In this document: piece by piece, positions 15,167 through 23,746 of the stretch
How the letters are laid out: each line of letters opens with the position of its first letter
How positions within the stretch are numbered: position 1 is the first letter of the stretch
Source: an uncultured Anaerolineales bacterium
Lineage (GTDB): Bacteria > Chloroflexota > Anaerolineae > Anaerolineales > UBA4823
NCBI GenBank assembly: GCA_937968125.1
Contig: CALBUI010000216.1
Coordinates: 1-32,635, forward strand
Direction of reading: 5' to 3'
DNA length: 32,635 nucleotides
Notes under the pieces: generated by a model
Database searches by the model: none
The model's input: only the letters and a program-made list of their open reading frames with translations
What the model was told of the DNA's origin: nothing
Position numbers and translations under genes: made by a program

Positions 15167-16348
15167 ATGACGAATTTCTTTCGTATAAATACTGTGCCGC
15201 ACAGGCACGCAGAGTCAACCAGCTGGCTGGATCTCTTCTTCGACCTGGTATATGTGGCTGTCTTGGTTGAATTAGGTAACCGGCTCAGCCATGACATCTC
15301 CGTAGCAGGCGTGGTCCAATTTCTTTTCTTATTCATAATCGTCTGGTGGTCTTGGCTGGAGAAGGTGCTCTTCGCCCGCTTCTTCCCCAATGACGACATT
15401 GGACAACGGATGCTGACCTTCATCTACATGGCTTTGATCGGCCTGATGGCATTCTACATCCACGATATGACCGATAAATTAGCCGTACCATTCCTGGTAG
15501 CCTATGCAGCCACGAAAGTTGTATTGGTAGTCATGTATTTCAAAGCTGGCAGACAGTATCCCCAATACCAGGGCATGACTAGGATTTACATAGGTATTTT
15601 CTCCTTGGCAGCCATTGCCTGGTTTGCGATCGCCATATTCGCTCCGACCAATATTTTGCTATGGGCACTGGTCGCCGGGATCGGAATCCTGGTCGCAGCG
15701 ATATTACCGCTGATCCATGATCGAGAAAGCTTCTTGTCATTTGAAATCCCACCGACGAAAAAGCATTACCTGCGTCATCGCTTTGGAGAATTGACGATAA
15801 TTGTTTTGGGAGAATTCTTCATCAAGGTGATCACCAATTCTTCCGAGCGGGAAATTTATCCAGTAACGATAATGTTTTTCGTCCTCCTTTTAAGCATTTC
15901 AACTTCTCTGTGGTGGCTATATTTCGATCACCAGGAACATTCTGTATTGTCAAAGCATCGATCTCGCATGGAAATTTGGATATATATCCATTATCCCCTT
16001 TTGGCAGCCATCACCGCATACGGCGTTATCGGGAATAAAATCATGGCACTGCTCCCTGGAGAAGCGCTGAGTGATCCTAAACGGTGGCTCTTCTGCGGCG
16101 CTCTGGCTGTAGCTGTCGCCAGCACGGCAGTCATTGAATGGACAGCCCGCGAAAAATCTGATGCTATGTCGCGGAGTCCCCAAATTTATCCACGGCTGCT
16201 AGGTGCTGTTCTGCTATTAGTACTCGCCTTACTCGGGGGAGGTCTAAGTGTGCCTTTGCTCGTCATTATCACCGCAGGCATTGTCGTCGTCTTGGTAGGA
16301 TTGGACATATCTGCGCGGTTGCACAATCCGGTAACTGAACCAGCTTAG
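15167..16348 (+). CDS. ltrA: LtrA family low-temperature-requirement membrane protein
   Basis: A 393-residue integral membrane protein with about ten to eleven hydrophobic segments. The opening HAESTSWLDLFFDLVYVAVL (about 11-30) and the central HRFGELTIIVLGEFFIKVI block are the two conserved signatures of the LtrA family. LtrA is needed for growth at low temperature in Listeria monocytogenes, but its biochemical role is unknown. The ATG has GGGAGAAG a few bases upstream and starts 58 bases after the maturase stop, so cotranscription is possible. The C-terminus is short and has no extra domain. Confidence 0.9.
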   Translation: MTNFFRINTVPHRHAESTSWLDLFFDLVYVAVLVELGNRLSHDISVAGVVQFLFLFIIVWWSWLEKVLFARFFPNDDIGQRMLTFIYMALIGLMAFYIHDMTDKLAVPFLVAYAATKVVLVVMYFKAGRQYPQYQGMTRIYIGIFSLAAIAWFAIAIFAPTNILLWALVAGIGILVAAILPLIHDRESFLSFEIPPTKKHYLRHRFGELTIIVLGEFFIKVITNSSEREIYPVTIMFFVLLLSISTSLWWLYFDHQEHSVLSKHRSRMEIWIYIHYPLLAAITAYGVIGNKIMALLPGEALSDPKRWLFCGALAVAVASTAVIEWTAREKSDAMSRSPQIYPRLLGAVLLLVLALLGGGLSVPLLVIITAGIVVVLVGLDISARLHNPVTEPA

Positions 16349-16424
16349 ATGATTAAAGTTGCTTTATGTGGCTTGCAACGCCCCTCAAAAAAACTCAGAC
16401 ACGCAGCTATTAAAAGGATCAATC

Positions 16425-17897
16425 TTGAATCCTGATTGGATCATTTCTGCAGACGAGCTGACTTCCTGGGCACAAATTCGAAACGAAAATCTTCCAGCAT
16501 ATACCGGTAGTCCTAACTGGTGTAACTATCTCGCTTTTTTAGAGGAAAAGTTGCACGAATACGGGATTGTTGATGTTTTCAAGAATCGCTGGTCCTTTGA
16601 ACGCTGGTACACCTCGGATGATGCCACAAGCTGGTCATTAATCTCTGATGGGGATCCAGTGCGCGTAAGCCATTACGATGCTTATTCCGGTTCAACGGGT
16701 CCAAAAGGGATCACAGCCCCATTAATTTATTACGACCACGATAATCCACCACATTCAATTAAAGACAAGATTGTTGTCTTTCCAACCCTACCTCACCCAT
16801 GTGCGCCATTTGATAAAGAATATCTGATGTATTCGACCTTCAATGATTATGAATATCGCAGTGATGATCCCTTTGCTCCGCTTTTCTCATACGTTGATCC
16901 AGCTGAATCTGTCACCTTCGATACAATGTACCAGCTGGAGCAGCAATTTCACGAACTTGCGATCGAGGGTGGTGCAGCTGGTTTGGTCAAAATTTGCGAT
17001 ATGTCGTATGAACGTACCGTCGGATTGTACACATTTCCCGTACCCACACTGCACGACATGCCCGGTCTGATCCTGGACAGGGAAGCCGGAGGAAAGGTTA
17101 TCGCGGACGCCAAAGCTGGGAAAACAGCAAAACTGCGGTTGGAAGCCACAATAGAAACCAGTGAAGCTATGCAGCTGATTGCTTACCTGCCAGGCAAGGA
17201 TTACGGTACCCCCAAGGACGAACAGGTTTTGCTGGTTAACCACACCGATGGTCCCTCAATTAGCCAGGACAATGGGGCACTCGGTTTGCTGGCCATTATC
17301 AAGTACTTTTCAAATCTACCTCATGAAAAACGTGACCGGACCCTGACTGTCTTCCTGGATTGCCGTCATTATATGCCCGGCATGGAGGAAGCCCACCAGG
17401 ATGTTTCCTGGTTGGACCGCTATCCGGAAAGAAATAAGATCGTATCTATGATTCATATTGAGCACCTGGGTGAGATGGATTATCGTGAAGTAGACGGCAG
17501 TGTTGAAGCGGTTTGTCTCCCGGAACAATCTTTGCTCTGGGTGCGGAATAATCAGAGATTAATTGACGAAGCGATCCAGGCTGCCAAAGACCAAAATGTG
17601 CGTAGAATTCAGGTTGTGGCTCCGGAACGCCGCGGGATAAATGGCGGCATTCAACAGTGGTGGTGGGGGGTTGGAGTAATCTGCCTGGCAGAACACCACC
17701 TGGATACAGGTCAACCATTATTAGATATTCCCGGGTATGGTACGACTGGTTTTCTAGGCAGTTACTGGACTTCAGCCAGCGGGATAGAACGCTGGAACTG
17801 CGATCATGCTTTGCGCCAGGTCAAGATGATGACCCAATTGACCAGCTTTCTTATGCAGGCAGATCTCACTGAAATTAAACCCCAAAAAGCTAGTTGA
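16425..17897 (+). CDS. M28-like zinc hydrolase with PA domain
   Basis: A 490-residue protein resembling M28 aminopeptidases with an inserted PA domain (about 112-225: SIKDKIVVFPT..., GGAAGLV). The metal site is partly recognisable: HTDG with H273, DNG with D282, and EE at 321-322 as in the usual catalytic pair. The following Asp of M28 appears as Glu in HIEHLGE (about 345-350), a departure from the family. No clear signal peptide is present. The TTG at 16425 is preferred because AAAGGA stands seven bases before it; a TTG at 16359 would add 22 residues. The gene follows ltrA by 76 bases. A peptidase or amidase is likely; the altered ligand means other hydrolase chemistry is possible. Confidence 0.75.
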   Translation: MNPDWIISADELTSWAQIRNENLPAYTGSPNWCNYLAFLEEKLHEYGIVDVFKNRWSFERWYTSDDATSWSLISDGDPVRVSHYDAYSGSTGPKGITAPLIYYDHDNPPHSIKDKIVVFPTLPHPCAPFDKEYLMYSTFNDYEYRSDDPFAPLFSYVDPAESVTFDTMYQLEQQFHELAIEGGAAGLVKICDMSYERTVGLYTFPVPTLHDMPGLILDREAGGKVIADAKAGKTAKLRLEATIETSEAMQLIAYLPGKDYGTPKDEQVLLVNHTDGPSISQDNGALGLLAIIKYFSNLPHEKRDRTLTVFLDCRHYMPGMEEAHQDVSWLDRYPERNKIVSMIHIEHLGEMDYREVDGSVEAVCLPEQSLLWVRNNQRLIDEAIQAAKDQNVRRIQVVAPERRGINGGIQQWWWGVGVICLAEHHLDTGQPLLDIPGYGTTGFLGSYWTSASGIERWNCDHALRQVKMMTQLTSFLMQADLTEIKPQKAS

Positions 17898-18061
17898 ATC
17901 TGTAAAGCTCCGGATATTTCCAATAGAAATGACCCAAGGAGGTTTTTTGGAATATGAGAATTATTTCACAAACAGTGTTCTTTGGTAAAGCATGAAGGTA
18001 TACTAAATCTAAAATTAAAATATTTGATGACAACTAGATAGAAGTTAAAAGGAGAAAAAAA

Positions 18062-18337
18062 ATGGGCAAAGAAACCAGGTTATTCAAAAGTGAAGAACGG
18101 AAAAGCCGTGAAGAAGTGAGTACCTTTTTAACGCAGCTGGCAGCAAAAATCTCCGAAGGGACGGTTGTCCTGCGACAAGGAGCTGAGGAGATCAATTTAG
18201 AGCTGCCGTATAACCTAATCCTCGAAATCCAGGTTGAGGATGAGGATAAGAAAAGGAAGGGCATCCAACACAGCCTCGAATTGGAGATTAAGTGGTTCGA
18301 CGATGACTCACCTGCGGGACCATTGGAGTTAGGGTAG
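18062..18337 (+). CDS. Amphi-Trp domain protein
   Basis: A 91-residue protein with the amphi-Trp domain layout: SREEVSTFLTQLAAKISEG (about 20-38), a strand region (VVLRQGAEEINLELPYNLIL) and a closing LELEIKW with the conserved Trp. The domain is found in small bacterial and archaeal proteins of unknown role. AAAAGGAGAAAA gives a strong ribosome site before the ATG. It stands alone, 164 bases after the hydrolase gene, and is followed by a palindromic repeat. The protein is acidic at its C-terminus and probably cytoplasmic. Confidence 0.85.
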   Translation: MGKETRLFKSEERKSREEVSTFLTQLAAKISEGTVVLRQGAEEINLELPYNLILEIQVEDEDKKRKGIQHSLELEIKWFDDDSPAGPLELG

Positions 18338-18362
18338 CTATAAGGAAAATATATATTCGTAG

Positions 18363-18423
18363 GGGCGAAGCATCCGAAATTAGCAAGAATCATTGATTAT
18401 TGGATTCTCTGGATGCTTCGCCC
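18363..18423. repeat. Palindromic repeat with GGGCGAAGCATCC ends
   Basis: GGGCGAAGCATCC (18363-18375) and its perfect complement GGATGCTTCGCCC (18411-18423) enclose a 35-base loop that holds a second, shorter inverted pair (AGAATC / GATTCT). It lies 25 bases after the amphi-Trp stop. The form, a GGGGCGAAGCA arm with a matching partner, recalls REP-like elements dispersed in many bacterial genomes. It could also act as a terminator, though only a short T run (TTAAATTTT) follows. Confidence 0.6.
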
Positions 18424-18507
18424 TTAAATTTTGTTACCCACCAAAATCATGATGAATTGCATATTGCCAGCCTGAGAATTTTGGAATATTCTATTCCTGG
18501 TAATACC

Positions 18508-19149
18508 ATGGAAGAGAATATACTATCCACAACGGCTGCGCAGCGGTTTTATGATCGCATTGGCTCACGTTACGATTGGTTCGAGTTCTACGAAGCAAAG
18601 GCCAAAGAACGCGCTCATCAGGCTCTAAATTTAGCTCCAGGTCATAAAGTTTTGAGCGTAGGCGTTGGCACCGGAAAAGGTTTGAGCCAGATTATTAAGG
18701 CTATCTCACCTGCGGGTACGGGGTTCGGTCTTGACATCTCTCCAGTGATGGTGCGTCTCACCAAGGAACGCACTTCCGCCCCGGTAAGTCTGGCTGACGC
18801 ACGCCAGCTGCCATATCGCAGTGAAAGCTTCGATCGCATTTTTGCTGCTTATGTGCTTGATTTGCTTCCTCAAAGTGACCTGGAAGATTTGTTACTAGGC
18901 TTCAAACGAGTGTTAAAATCATCTGGAATCCTGGTGATCATCGCCCTCACCGATGGTGTCGATCGATTTTCAAACGCCTTAATCGCCGCGTGGAAAGGTG
19001 TATTCTCCCTTAATCCCGCCCTTTGCGGTGGCTGCCGCCCTCTACAGCTTTTTGACCTTGTTCGTGAGGCTGGCTTCAATCACAGTGAGCGAGAAGTGAT
19101 CGTCCAGATGGGTGTTCCAAGTGAGATCATCCGCGCTGAAAAGTTTTAG
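18508..19149 (+). CDS. SAM-dependent methyltransferase (UbiE/class I type)
   Basis: A 213-residue class I methyltransferase. Motif I is VLSVGVGTGKG (49-59), followed by FGLDIS (about 72-77, the acidic residue that binds the ribose), an ADARQLPY block and the motif IV-like FDRIFAAYVLDLLP. The ATG at 18508 is preferred; a longer frame starting with a TTG at 18400 begins inside the palindromic repeat and is unlikely to be used. It lies nine bases before the oxidoreductase gene and seems to head a plus-strand run. The substrate is not evident; quinone or lipid methylation would suit the neighbouring quinone-reductase-like gene, but that is a guess. Confidence 0.85.
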   Translation: MEENILSTTAAQRFYDRIGSRYDWFEFYEAKAKERAHQALNLAPGHKVLSVGVGTGKGLSQIIKAISPAGTGFGLDISPVMVRLTKERTSAPVSLADARQLPYRSESFDRIFAAYVLDLLPQSDLEDLLLGFKRVLKSSGILVIIALTDGVDRFSNALIAAWKGVFSLNPALCGGCRPLQLFDLVREAGFNHSEREVIVQMGVPSEIIRAEKF

Positions 19150-19157
19150 AGGCACTC

Positions 19158-19655
19158 ATGGTTGAAAAAATATCTGATCCTAAGTATCCAAGCGGGCTGT
19201 CACGCCTGATGTTCAGGGCGCCCATCTGGTTATATAAATTCAATCTCGGTTGGCTGATGACCGGCAGGATGCTGCAGCTAACTCACACTGGTCGGGTAAG
19301 CGGCGAACCCAGGCATGTGGTCCTGGAAGTTGTCAAACATGATCCTTCCACGGATATTTATTACATTGCGGCTGCCTGGGGAGAGCAAAGCGACTGGGTG
19401 AAGAATATCCAGGCAAATCCTGAGGTTCAGGTTAAGGTTGGCAAACGAAATTTGAATCTGGTCACAGAACAGCTTTCACAAGATGATAGCGAAGCTGTGA
19501 TCCTCGTTTATTCCCAGAAACATGAAGCCACCATGATGAACCTGGCGCGATTTATGGGCTACAAGCTGGATGGCAGCGAGGGTGATTTTCGAGAACTTGG
19601 CCGCATGCTAATGCTGTTCGCGCTCAAACCGGAAACCAAAGGCATTTCTCAATGA
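19158..19655 (+). CDS. DDN-like deazaflavin/flavin-dependent nitroreductase family protein
   Basis: A 165-residue single-domain protein of the family that includes mycobacterial F420H2-dependent quinone reductase and the nitroimidazole-activating enzyme Ddn. Typical blocks are LTHTGRVSGEPRHVVLEVV (about 41-59), YYIAAAWGEQSDWVKNIQAN (about 67-86) and VKVGKRNL. The N-terminal 35 residues are hydrophobic and aromatic (PIWLYKFNLGWL) and may associate with the membrane. Its stop overlaps the next start as ATGA. If it uses F420, the host should have the F420 pathway; a flavin- or heme-using relative is also possible. Confidence 0.85.
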   Translation: MVEKISDPKYPSGLSRLMFRAPIWLYKFNLGWLMTGRMLQLTHTGRVSGEPRHVVLEVVKHDPSTDIYYIAAAWGEQSDWVKNIQANPEVQVKVGKRNLNLVTEQLSQDDSEAVILVYSQKHEATMMNLARFMGYKLDGSEGDFRELGRMLMLFALKPETKGISQ

Positions 19656-20536
19656 ATTCGATATTATTGTTTACCTATCCGTTCGGGATACTGGTCGTTC
19701 TGGCTCTGGTTATCGGTCTAGGAGTCTACCTGACTCGCAAATATAATTTGGGTTGGCGGCTTTATTGGATTGGCGCGGCTTTGTTTATTGTCGCCCAGGT
19801 CTTTCATATCCCCTTCAATCTTCTAATTGACCGGCTCATCCGGAATGGTGTCTTACCTACCGTTCCTGAGCAGTACCAGCTGCTATTCAGTGCGGTATTC
19901 TTAGGTCTCAGTGCAGCCTTATTTGAAGAGATCACTCGCTATGCAGGCTTACGCTGGTGGGTGAAAGATGCCCGCAGCTGGTCCAAGGGCTTGCTCTTTG
20001 GTTCCGGATGGGGTGGAATGGAAGCGATCATTTTCTTTGCAATCCCCTTACTGTTGAACTATGTAATTTTTCTGGCTTTACGCACCCAAGACCTTTCAGG
20101 GATGCTTGCACCGGAACAACTCGCCCCGCTTCAGCAAGGCCTGGAATTGTTCTGGGGAGTAGCCTGGTATGATTCGTTATTGGGGGCGGCAGAACGAATT
20201 ATGGTGATCCCTATTCAGATCGCTTTCACCATCCTGGTATTACAAGTGTTTATCCGCGGGCAGAGCAGATGGTTGTGGTTTGCGATCCTCTGGCATGCTC
20301 TCTTGGATGCCGTCGCGGTCGTGGGCGTCCGCACTTGGGGAGCTTATGTCACCGAGGCGCTTGTGCTCATCTTCAGCCTAGCTAGCCTGGGCATGATTTT
20401 TGGATTGCGCAGCGAAGAGCCAGGGGAAGAAGCTGAAGAGGATGATGAAGATGGAAAACTTCAAACTGGCCAGGCAGAATTACCACCCATTGAAGAAACT
20501 GAAGAAAATATCGACCAAACCCGTTTCACAGACTAA
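19652..20536 (+). CDS. YhfC-type glutamic intramembrane protease-like protein
   Basis: A 294-residue membrane protein with about seven to eight hydrophobic segments. The family motifs of YhfC/CPBP-like proteases are present: H52 in FHIPFN, the EE pair E92-E93 in FEEITRY, E124 in GWGGMEAI and H216 in WHALLDA. The last ~40 residues are very acidic and soluble (EEPGEEAEEDDEDGK...), an unusual tail. It overlaps the preceding gene by four bases (ATGA) and ends three bases before the ABC ATPase gene, so it is almost certainly in the same operon. A role in processing a membrane or exported partner is plausible, but no substrate can be named. Confidence 0.8.
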   Translation: MNSILLFTYPFGILVVLALVIGLGVYLTRKYNLGWRLYWIGAALFIVAQVFHIPFNLLIDRLIRNGVLPTVPEQYQLLFSAVFLGLSAALFEEITRYAGLRWWVKDARSWSKGLLFGSGWGGMEAIIFFAIPLLLNYVIFLALRTQDLSGMLAPEQLAPLQQGLELFWGVAWYDSLLGAAERIMVIPIQIAFTILVLQVFIRGQSRWLWFAILWHALLDAVAVVGVRTWGAYVTEALVLIFSLASLGMIFGLRSEEPGEEAEEDDEDGKLQTGQAELPPIEETEENIDQTRFTD

Positions 20537-20539
20537 ACG

Positions 20540-21448
20540 ATGATCACCACTCAGAATCTAACCAAGAAATTTGACCAGATCACCGCTGTTGAAAATCTCA
20601 GCCTGGATATCCCAGAAGGTGAAGTATTCGGCTTCTTGGGACCCAATGGCGCTGGAAAAACGACCACAGTGCGTATGCTGACAAGTTTGATCAGCCCAAC
20701 CAAAGGCAATGCAACAGTCAATGGATTTCAAGTTGGTGAGCACGATATTGATATCCGCCGCAGCGTGGGTTTGCTCACCGAGACGCCGGGCATGTATGAC
20801 AATTTAAGCGCGGAACGCAACCTGGAAATTTATGCCAGCCTTTATGAAGTCGAAGATGTTCAGGGCCAGGTAGAAAAATATCTGCGTTTTCTCGGTTTGT
20901 GGGATCGAAGATTGGACGTGGCGGCTACCTTCTCTAAGGGAATGAAGCAAAAGCTAGCCATCGCCCGGGCATTGCTGCATGAACCCAAGACTTTGTTTTT
21001 GGATGAACCCACCGCCGGGCTTGATCCGGAAGCCTCCCGCTTAGTACGAGAATTTATTTTGGAAATCAAGCAGCAGGGACGGACGATTTTCATCTGCACC
21101 CACAACCTGGATGAAGCCGATCGCCTGTGCGACCGCATCGGCGTATTTAAAACCAGGTTGGTGGTTGTTGATTCACCGGTCAATCTGCGTCGGCAGGTAT
21201 TTGGTCGTAAAGTTGTTTTTCACTTAATTCAGGCAGATCAGTCCCTGGTAGACAAAATTGCCGGACACCCGCATGTCAGTGAAGCAAATCTGGTCGAAAA
21301 TAAAATCGTGGCCACGATTGAAGATCCTGAAACCCACAACCCAGAATTAATTCGCATCCTGGTGGGCGAGGGTGCAGATGTGCAGTTCATCGGCGAACTT
21401 CGCCGTTCGCTGGAAGATGTGTACCTGCAGCTGGTGAAGAATGCGTAA
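20540..21448 (+). CDS. ABC transporter ATP-binding protein
   Basis: A 302-residue ATPase subunit. Walker A is GPNGAGKTT (34-42), the signature is FSKGMKQKLAIARAL (131-145), Walker B is TLFLDEP (151-157) with a following D-loop, and the switch histidine is H188. Glu replaces the usual Gln at the Q-loop position (LLTETPGMY, about 79-87), as is common in DrrA/NodI-like exporters. A C-terminal ~90-residue domain follows. The gene begins three bases after the protease-like gene and pairs with the permease at 21676, from which it is separated by an inserted repeat element. The transported substrate is unknown; efflux of lipids or drugs is the usual role of this class. Confidence 0.92.
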   Translation: MITTQNLTKKFDQITAVENLSLDIPEGEVFGFLGPNGAGKTTTVRMLTSLISPTKGNATVNGFQVGEHDIDIRRSVGLLTETPGMYDNLSAERNLEIYASLYEVEDVQGQVEKYLRFLGLWDRRLDVAATFSKGMKQKLAIARALLHEPKTLFLDEPTAGLDPEASRLVREFILEIKQQGRTIFICTHNLDEADRLCDRIGVFKTRLVVVDSPVNLRRQVFGRKVVFHLIQADQSLVDKIAGHPHVSEANLVENKIVATIEDPETHNPELIRILVGEGADVQFIGELRRSLEDVYLQLVKNA

Positions 21449-21490
21449 ATGTCCGAAATTGATATCGCAATGAGCGAATTATCATCTTTC

Positions 21491-21627
21491 TGTAGTTTAG
21501 AACCTGCCCCGCCATTAGCGGGGGCCTTATGCCCATACCAAAGAGCACAGTTTATCCCGCAGAAAATGAGGGACCCACAAGAGCCCCGCCCAAGAACACT
21601 GAGCTTGCTGAAGTGGGCTAAACTACA
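21491..21627. repeat. Dispersed repeat element with 10-bp terminal inverted repeats (copy A)
   Basis: TGTAGTTTAG (21491-21500) and CTAAACTACA (21618-21627) are perfect inverted ends of a 137-bp GC-rich block lying between the ABC ATPase and permease genes. Inside is a GCCCCGC-GCGGGGGC hairpin (21506-21525). Two segments (21573-21597 and 21597-21620) recur, inverted, at 26961-26985 and 26919-26942 with 24/25 and 22/24 identity. Size, inverted ends and lack of an ORF fit a MITE-like or REP-like element. Confidence 0.7.
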
Positions 21628-21675
21628 ATTTGCATGTGAATAAGATCATTTATCAATTAAGAATAGCGATCTCCA

Positions 21676-22467
21676 ATGAACAAGATAAACACGATAATCC
21701 GCAAAGAGTGGTCCGAGGTTTTTAAAAATCGGATGGTGCTGTTTACCACAGCCTTTCTGCCTCTCATACTCACCGCCATCCCACTCGGTATCATCTATGC
21801 CACCAGCAGGAGTGGTGATTTCAGTGGAATAACCGGCGATTTGCCGCAGGAATTTAACGCATTTTGTCCAGAAAATTTCAGCGGAGGCGATTGTTTTCAA
21901 GTCTTTATTGTCAGCCAGTTTATGATCATGTTCATGATCATCCCCCTGGCTATCCCGGCCGCCATCTCTTCATATTCCATCGTTGGCGAAAAAGTCAACC
22001 GCAGCCTGGAACCACTGCTGGCTACACCAATTACTACCACAGAGCTTTTAGTGGGGAAAAGCCTATCGGCGATCATCCCAGCCCTGATTGCCACCTGGGC
22101 AGGATTTACAATTTTCATCATCGGCAGCTGGTTCATGATCGCCAATCCGGTTGTGATCGGCAATTTCTTAGATACTCGCTGGTTGATAGCCATCTTTATC
22201 ATCGGGCCGTTGATGGCCCTATCCGCGGTGAGTTTCAGCATCATCGTCTCCTCCCGGGTGAACGATCCGCGCGTGGCAGAGCAGGTATCGATGATCATCA
22301 TCCTTCCTGTTTTGGCTGTATTTTTTGGTCAAATGGCGGGCATCATCATTTTGAATGTCACTTTCATGTTAGTCAGCGCTCTTCTGCTTGGGCTAGTTGA
22401 TGCTGGCCTTGTTTATCTCTCAATCCACCTCTTCCAGCGCGAGACGATCATCACCCGCTGGAAATAA
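21676..22467 (+). CDS. ABC-2 type transporter permease
   Basis: A 263-residue permease with six predicted membrane segments. The first follows an N-terminal KINTIIRKEWSEVFKNR amphipathic region typical of ABC-2 exporters. A soluble extracytoplasmic loop lies near 45-75, with two cysteines (CPENFSGGDC) that could form a disulfide. A central EKVNRSLEPLLATPITTTELLVGK block is the family's coupling region. It belongs with the ATPase at 20540; the spacer holds a repeat element, which probably inserted into an existing operon. The ATG has no strong ribosome site. It is followed 15 bases later by the Ig/zinc-ribbon gene. Confidence 0.88.
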   Translation: MNKINTIIRKEWSEVFKNRMVLFTTAFLPLILTAIPLGIIYATSRSGDFSGITGDLPQEFNAFCPENFSGGDCFQVFIVSQFMIMFMIIPLAIPAAISSYSIVGEKVNRSLEPLLATPITTTELLVGKSLSAIIPALIATWAGFTIFIIGSWFMIANPVVIGNFLDTRWLIAIFIIGPLMALSAVSFSIIVSSRVNDPRVAEQVSMIIILPVLAVFFGQMAGIIILNVTFMLVSALLLGLVDAGLVYLSIHLFQRETIITRWK

Positions 22468-22482
22468 GCAAAACGAAATCAA

Positions 22483-23241
22483 ATGACTGCGATTCTTAAT
22501 ATCTTACTTTTGATCCTTTTTCTGGTTTCCACTCCGAAAGAAAGTTTTCAAGATGACCAGCTCCAGATAAGGATGAAGAGAAATTGGGGGTTCTCCTCCG
22601 GGACTGGGAGAATACAGGGCACCTTTACCATCACAGGCATTGGTCCAGAGAATTTGTCACAGGTCGTGTTCTACCTTGATGAGCAAATCCTCGGTGAGGC
22701 AAACTCTCCACCTTTCGAGTTGCGCTTCGTGACGGATGATTACCCCTTAGGTCCCCACCAGATTTCTGCGGTTGGCAGCACAGCTGCTAGAGGTGAGATC
22801 GTTTCGAATACCATCCAGGTAGAGTTCGTATCCGCAAATGAAGGTTGGCAGGCAGCCGGAAACATCATTATTCCCATTGTGGTAGTGGTGTTGGGTGCGA
22901 TAGGTTTGGCGGTCGTCGTGCCGCTGATCTTCACTCGAGGTAAGAAAAAGCAGCTTCCTCCAGGAGCTGCACGCAGTTACGGTCATTATGGCGGTGCGAT
23001 CTGTCCAAAATGCAGTCGCCCATTCAGCCGCCACATCTATGGTTTGAATTTAGGATTGCACAAGTACGATCGCTGCCCTTATTGTGGCAAGTGGAGCCTG
23101 GTCCGGCGGGCTTCAAAGGAAGAATTGGATGCGGCAGAAGAAGCTGAGCTCACAGCTGCTCAAGAGGGCAAATTTCAACCCCAAACCTCTGAAGAGGAAG
23201 CCCTGCAGAGAGACCTGGAAGATTCTCGCTTTGAAGATTAA
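22483..23241 (+). CDS. Membrane protein with Ig-like ectodomain and cytoplasmic zinc ribbon
   Basis: A 252-residue single-pass protein of unrecognised family. Residues 1-17 look like a signal or anchor helix. Residues about 40-115 form a beta-rich Ig-like domain (GRIQGTFTITG...LSQVVFYLDEQILG...PFELRFVTDDYPLGPHQ). A membrane helix spans 127-150. The cytoplasmic part has a zinc ribbon, C174, C177, C198 and C201 (CPKC...CPYC), then an acidic helical tail. It starts 15 bases after the permease stop and is probably the last gene of the YhfC-ABC run. A partner that links the transporter to a cytoplasmic protein is possible, but this is inference only. Confidence 0.82.
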   Translation: MTAILNILLLILFLVSTPKESFQDDQLQIRMKRNWGFSSGTGRIQGTFTITGIGPENLSQVVFYLDEQILGEANSPPFELRFVTDDYPLGPHQISAVGSTAARGEIVSNTIQVEFVSANEGWQAAGNIIIPIVVVVLGAIGLAVVVPLIFTRGKKKQLPPGAARSYGHYGGAICPKCSRPFSRHIYGLNLGLHKYDRCPYCGKWSLVRRASKEELDAAEEAELTAAQEGKFQPQTSEEEALQRDLEDSRFED

Positions 23242-23490
23242 ATTGGGGAAATTTTCTTTATTCACTCTCCAGTCCGCATTTGCTATACGCAATACCCAAA
23301 AATGTCCCGCAATCCTCAATAAAACATTCCCCGATTATTATTCAATTTGTGGAAATCAAGACGGGGAACATAGGACTTTTGTATATTAGATAAGTGACAG
23401 TTAGCACTAGCCGATCGGGCAGATAAAACTGATAATGAAGGTAGAAAATATCGACCAGCTTTTGAGTTAACCAGCTAGTGGAGGTATTGA

Positions 23491-23736
23491 ATGCCCCTCA
23501 AGGGATGGATAGAAGTCGATGAAATTTACTGTAAAGGCTGTGACTTATGTGTCAATGCCTGCCCAAAGGAAGTGATTAGCCTGGACCTTAATCGGCTAAC
23601 TACGAAAGGCTACCACCCGGCTTATCTGAGTTCAGAGGGCTGCACCGGATGTGCAATTTGCGCCATCGTTTGTCCGGAAGCAGCCCTTACTATTTACCGC
23701 GAAGTTCCAGCGCGCCGAGTTAAAGCAAGCGTTTAG
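23491..23736 (+). CDS. 2-oxoacid:ferredoxin oxidoreductase, delta (ferredoxin) subunit
   Basis: An 81-residue ferredoxin-like subunit with two CxxCxxCxxxCP cluster motifs ([12 protein letters not shown] and [12 protein letters not shown]), so it should bind two [4Fe-4S] clusters. GGAGG stands before the ATG. It is the first gene of a four-gene operon, delta-alpha-beta-gamma, typical of Kor/Vor enzymes; the gap to the alpha gene is ten bases. It passes electrons from the thiamine-bearing beta subunit to ferredoxin. Whether the substrate is 2-oxoglutarate, branched-chain 2-oxoacids or another oxoacid cannot be decided from sequence alone. Confidence 0.92.
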   Translation: MPLKGWIEVDEIYCKGCDLCVNACPKEVISLDLNRLTTKGYHPAYLSSEGCTGCAICAIVCPEAALTIYREVPARRVKASV

Positions 23737-23746
23737 GATTTTATGC

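Noticed and set aside
21449-21643. 64-codon ORF between the ABC ATPase and permease genes
   Set aside because: Most of it is the repeat element with inverted ends; no ribosome site, and the sequence is not protein-like.
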